Source of the DNA: Paraburkholderia sacchari
GTDB lineage: Bacteria; Pseudomonadota; Gammaproteobacteria; Burkholderiales; Burkholderiaceae
NCBI RefSeq assembly: GCF_000785435.2
Contig: NZ_JTDB02000006.1
Span: 124,001-188,000 of the forward strand
DNA: 64,000 bases
Reading direction: 5' to 3'
Shown here: positions 63,234 to 64,000 of the stretch, piece by piece
Layout of the letters: each line of letters begins with the position of its first letter
How positions within the stretch are numbered: the first letter of the stretch is position 1
The notes under the pieces: generated by a model
Seen by the model: the letters and a program-made list of their open reading frames with translations, nothing else
Told to the model about the DNA's origin: nothing
Databases searched by the model: none
Translations under genes and position numbers: made by a program

Positions 63234-64000
63234 ATGGACCTCAAGCAAATCCAGTACTTCATCGCGCTGTTCGAGGACGGCTCGGTCACGCGCGCCGCGA
63301 AGCGGCTGAACATCGTGCAACCGGCCTTGAGCATGCAGATCGCGAAGCTGGAGGACGAGTTACATCAGCAGCTGTTCGAGCGCGGCGCAGACGGCATGGC
63401 GCCGACCGCCGCCGGACGGCTGATGTACCGCCTGTTTTTACCGATCATGCGCGACCTCGCCCACGCGCGGCAGCAACTCGTGCAGCGCGACGAAGTGGTG
63501 ACGGGCCATGTCGGCATCGGGTTGATCGCATCGGTGACGGAAAGCGTGCTCGCGGATTCGCTGTCGCGCTTTCACGCGCGTTACCCCGATGTCGAAGTCA
63601 CCGTCGCCGATGGCTACAGCGCGACCTTCATCGACTGGGTGGCGGGCGGCCAGCTCGATGCCGCCATCATCAACAAGCCGCGAGCGCGCCTTTCGCTCGA
63701 CTCGCGCCCGCTGCTCGACGAAGAGATGGTGCTCGCCACCAGCGCCGCGCATGGCCCCGACTTGCCGCATGCAATCGAACTCGCACAATTGCCCGAACTC
63801 GAACTGGTGCTGCCAACGAAGCGCCACGGCTTGCGCGGCGTGCTCGACAGCGCGGCGCAACACGAGGACGTGCTGCTCGCGCCGCGCTTCGAGATCGACG
63901 TGCTCTCGACGATTCTCAAGTTCGTCGAGCACACGCGCTTCGCGACGATCCTGCCGCGCATCGTCGTGGAGCGTGCCGCACGGCACGGCACGTTGCGCGC
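63234..64000 (+). CDS. hmfR2: LysR-family regulator of the furan (hmf) cluster, 3' end outside the window
   Basis: At least 255 codons are visible, open to the edge. It opens LKQIQYFIALFEDGSVTRAA and RLNIVQPALSMQIAKLEDEL, and its effector region (LDAAIINKPRARLSLDSRPL, FEIDVLSTILKFVEH) is a clear paralogue of the LysR at 49187. It is divergent from the hmfF-led operon and is therefore the better candidate for its direct activator. Confidence 0.85.
   Translation, partial: MDLKQIQYFIALFEDGSVTRAAKRLNIVQPALSMQIAKLEDELHQQLFERGADGMAPTAAGRLMYRLFLPIMRDLAHARQQLVQRDEVVTGHVGIGLIASVTESVLADSLSRFHARYPDVEVTVADGYSATFIDWVAGGQLDAAIINKPRARLSLDSRPLLDEEMVLATSAAHGPDLPHAIELAQLPELELVLPTKRHGLRGVLDSAAQHEDVLLAPRFEIDVLSTILKFVEHTRFATILPRIVVERAARHGTLR

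Overview
The window is high-GC DNA from a beta-proteobacterium, most likely Burkholderiaceae (Paraburkholderia, Caballeronia or Burkholderia). The evidence is the porin remnant, the IS6-type transposase remnants, the sulfur-scavenging paralogues and the hmf-type furan cluster. Most genes sit in tightly overlapping operons. Between the operons lie several decayed genes and insertion-sequence scars, so much of the window looks like accessory DNA.

Layout. (1) 1-8936: the 3' part of an aryl-polyene-like fatty-acid/lipid operon on the + strand: acyl-AMP ligase/dehydratase fusion end, acyltransferase, LolA-like protein, MMPL exporter, NodB-type deacetylase, ketosynthase, chain-length-factor-like ketosynthase, dehydratase and a small secreted repeat protein. 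(2) 8937-18520: a scarred segment with a probable group II intron 5' fragment, a frameshifted porin, an internally deleted IS6-family element, an agmatinase-family gene with a LysR regulator and an amino-acid-type binding protein, a second IS6 end, and fragments of an epimerase, a creatininase and an amidohydrolase around an uncharacterised 263-aa protein and an SDR. (3) 18517-36155: an organosulfur (sulfone/sulfonate) scavenging region with SsuD, an FMN reductase, SfnG, SfnB-type flavoproteins, two sigma-54 activators of SfnR type, a LivFGHMK-type ABC transporter in the sfnG operon, and a cystine-type ABC transporter. I found two good sigma-54 promoters (29408-29423 and 33479-33493, both on the - strand) and inverted repeats that may bind the activators.

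(4) 36571-41360: a family 2A encapsulin operon with shell protein, cysteine desulfurase carrying a long disordered targeting tail, XRE regulator, serine O-acetyltransferase and rhodanese. In characterised family 2A systems this type of compartment stores sulfur. Its position next to sulfone/sulfonate genes suggests a scavenge-then-store sulfur economy. (5) 41823-47736: another sulfur-type flavin monooxygenase set (one LLM, two SfnB-like), remnants of ssuD/ssuB-like and sfnB-like genes, and an MFS transporter. (6) 47880-48650: a decayed rpoD-like pseudogene.

(7) 49187-64000: a complete furfural/HMF/2-furoate type (hmf) catabolic cluster between two paralogous LysR regulators, the second cut by the window edge. 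Furan aldehydes would be oxidised by the GMC enzyme HmfH, FDCA decarboxylated by UbiD/UbiX-type HmfF/HmfG, 2-furoate activated by HmfD, 2-furoyl-CoA hydroxylated by the molybdenum enzyme HmfABC, and the product finished by HmfE. The cluster also carries an MFS transporter and an unexplained membrane hydroxylase. The large molybdenum subunit carries a fused C-terminal CoxG/SRPBCC-like domain. All functional names rest on reading translated sequence; no database search was run.
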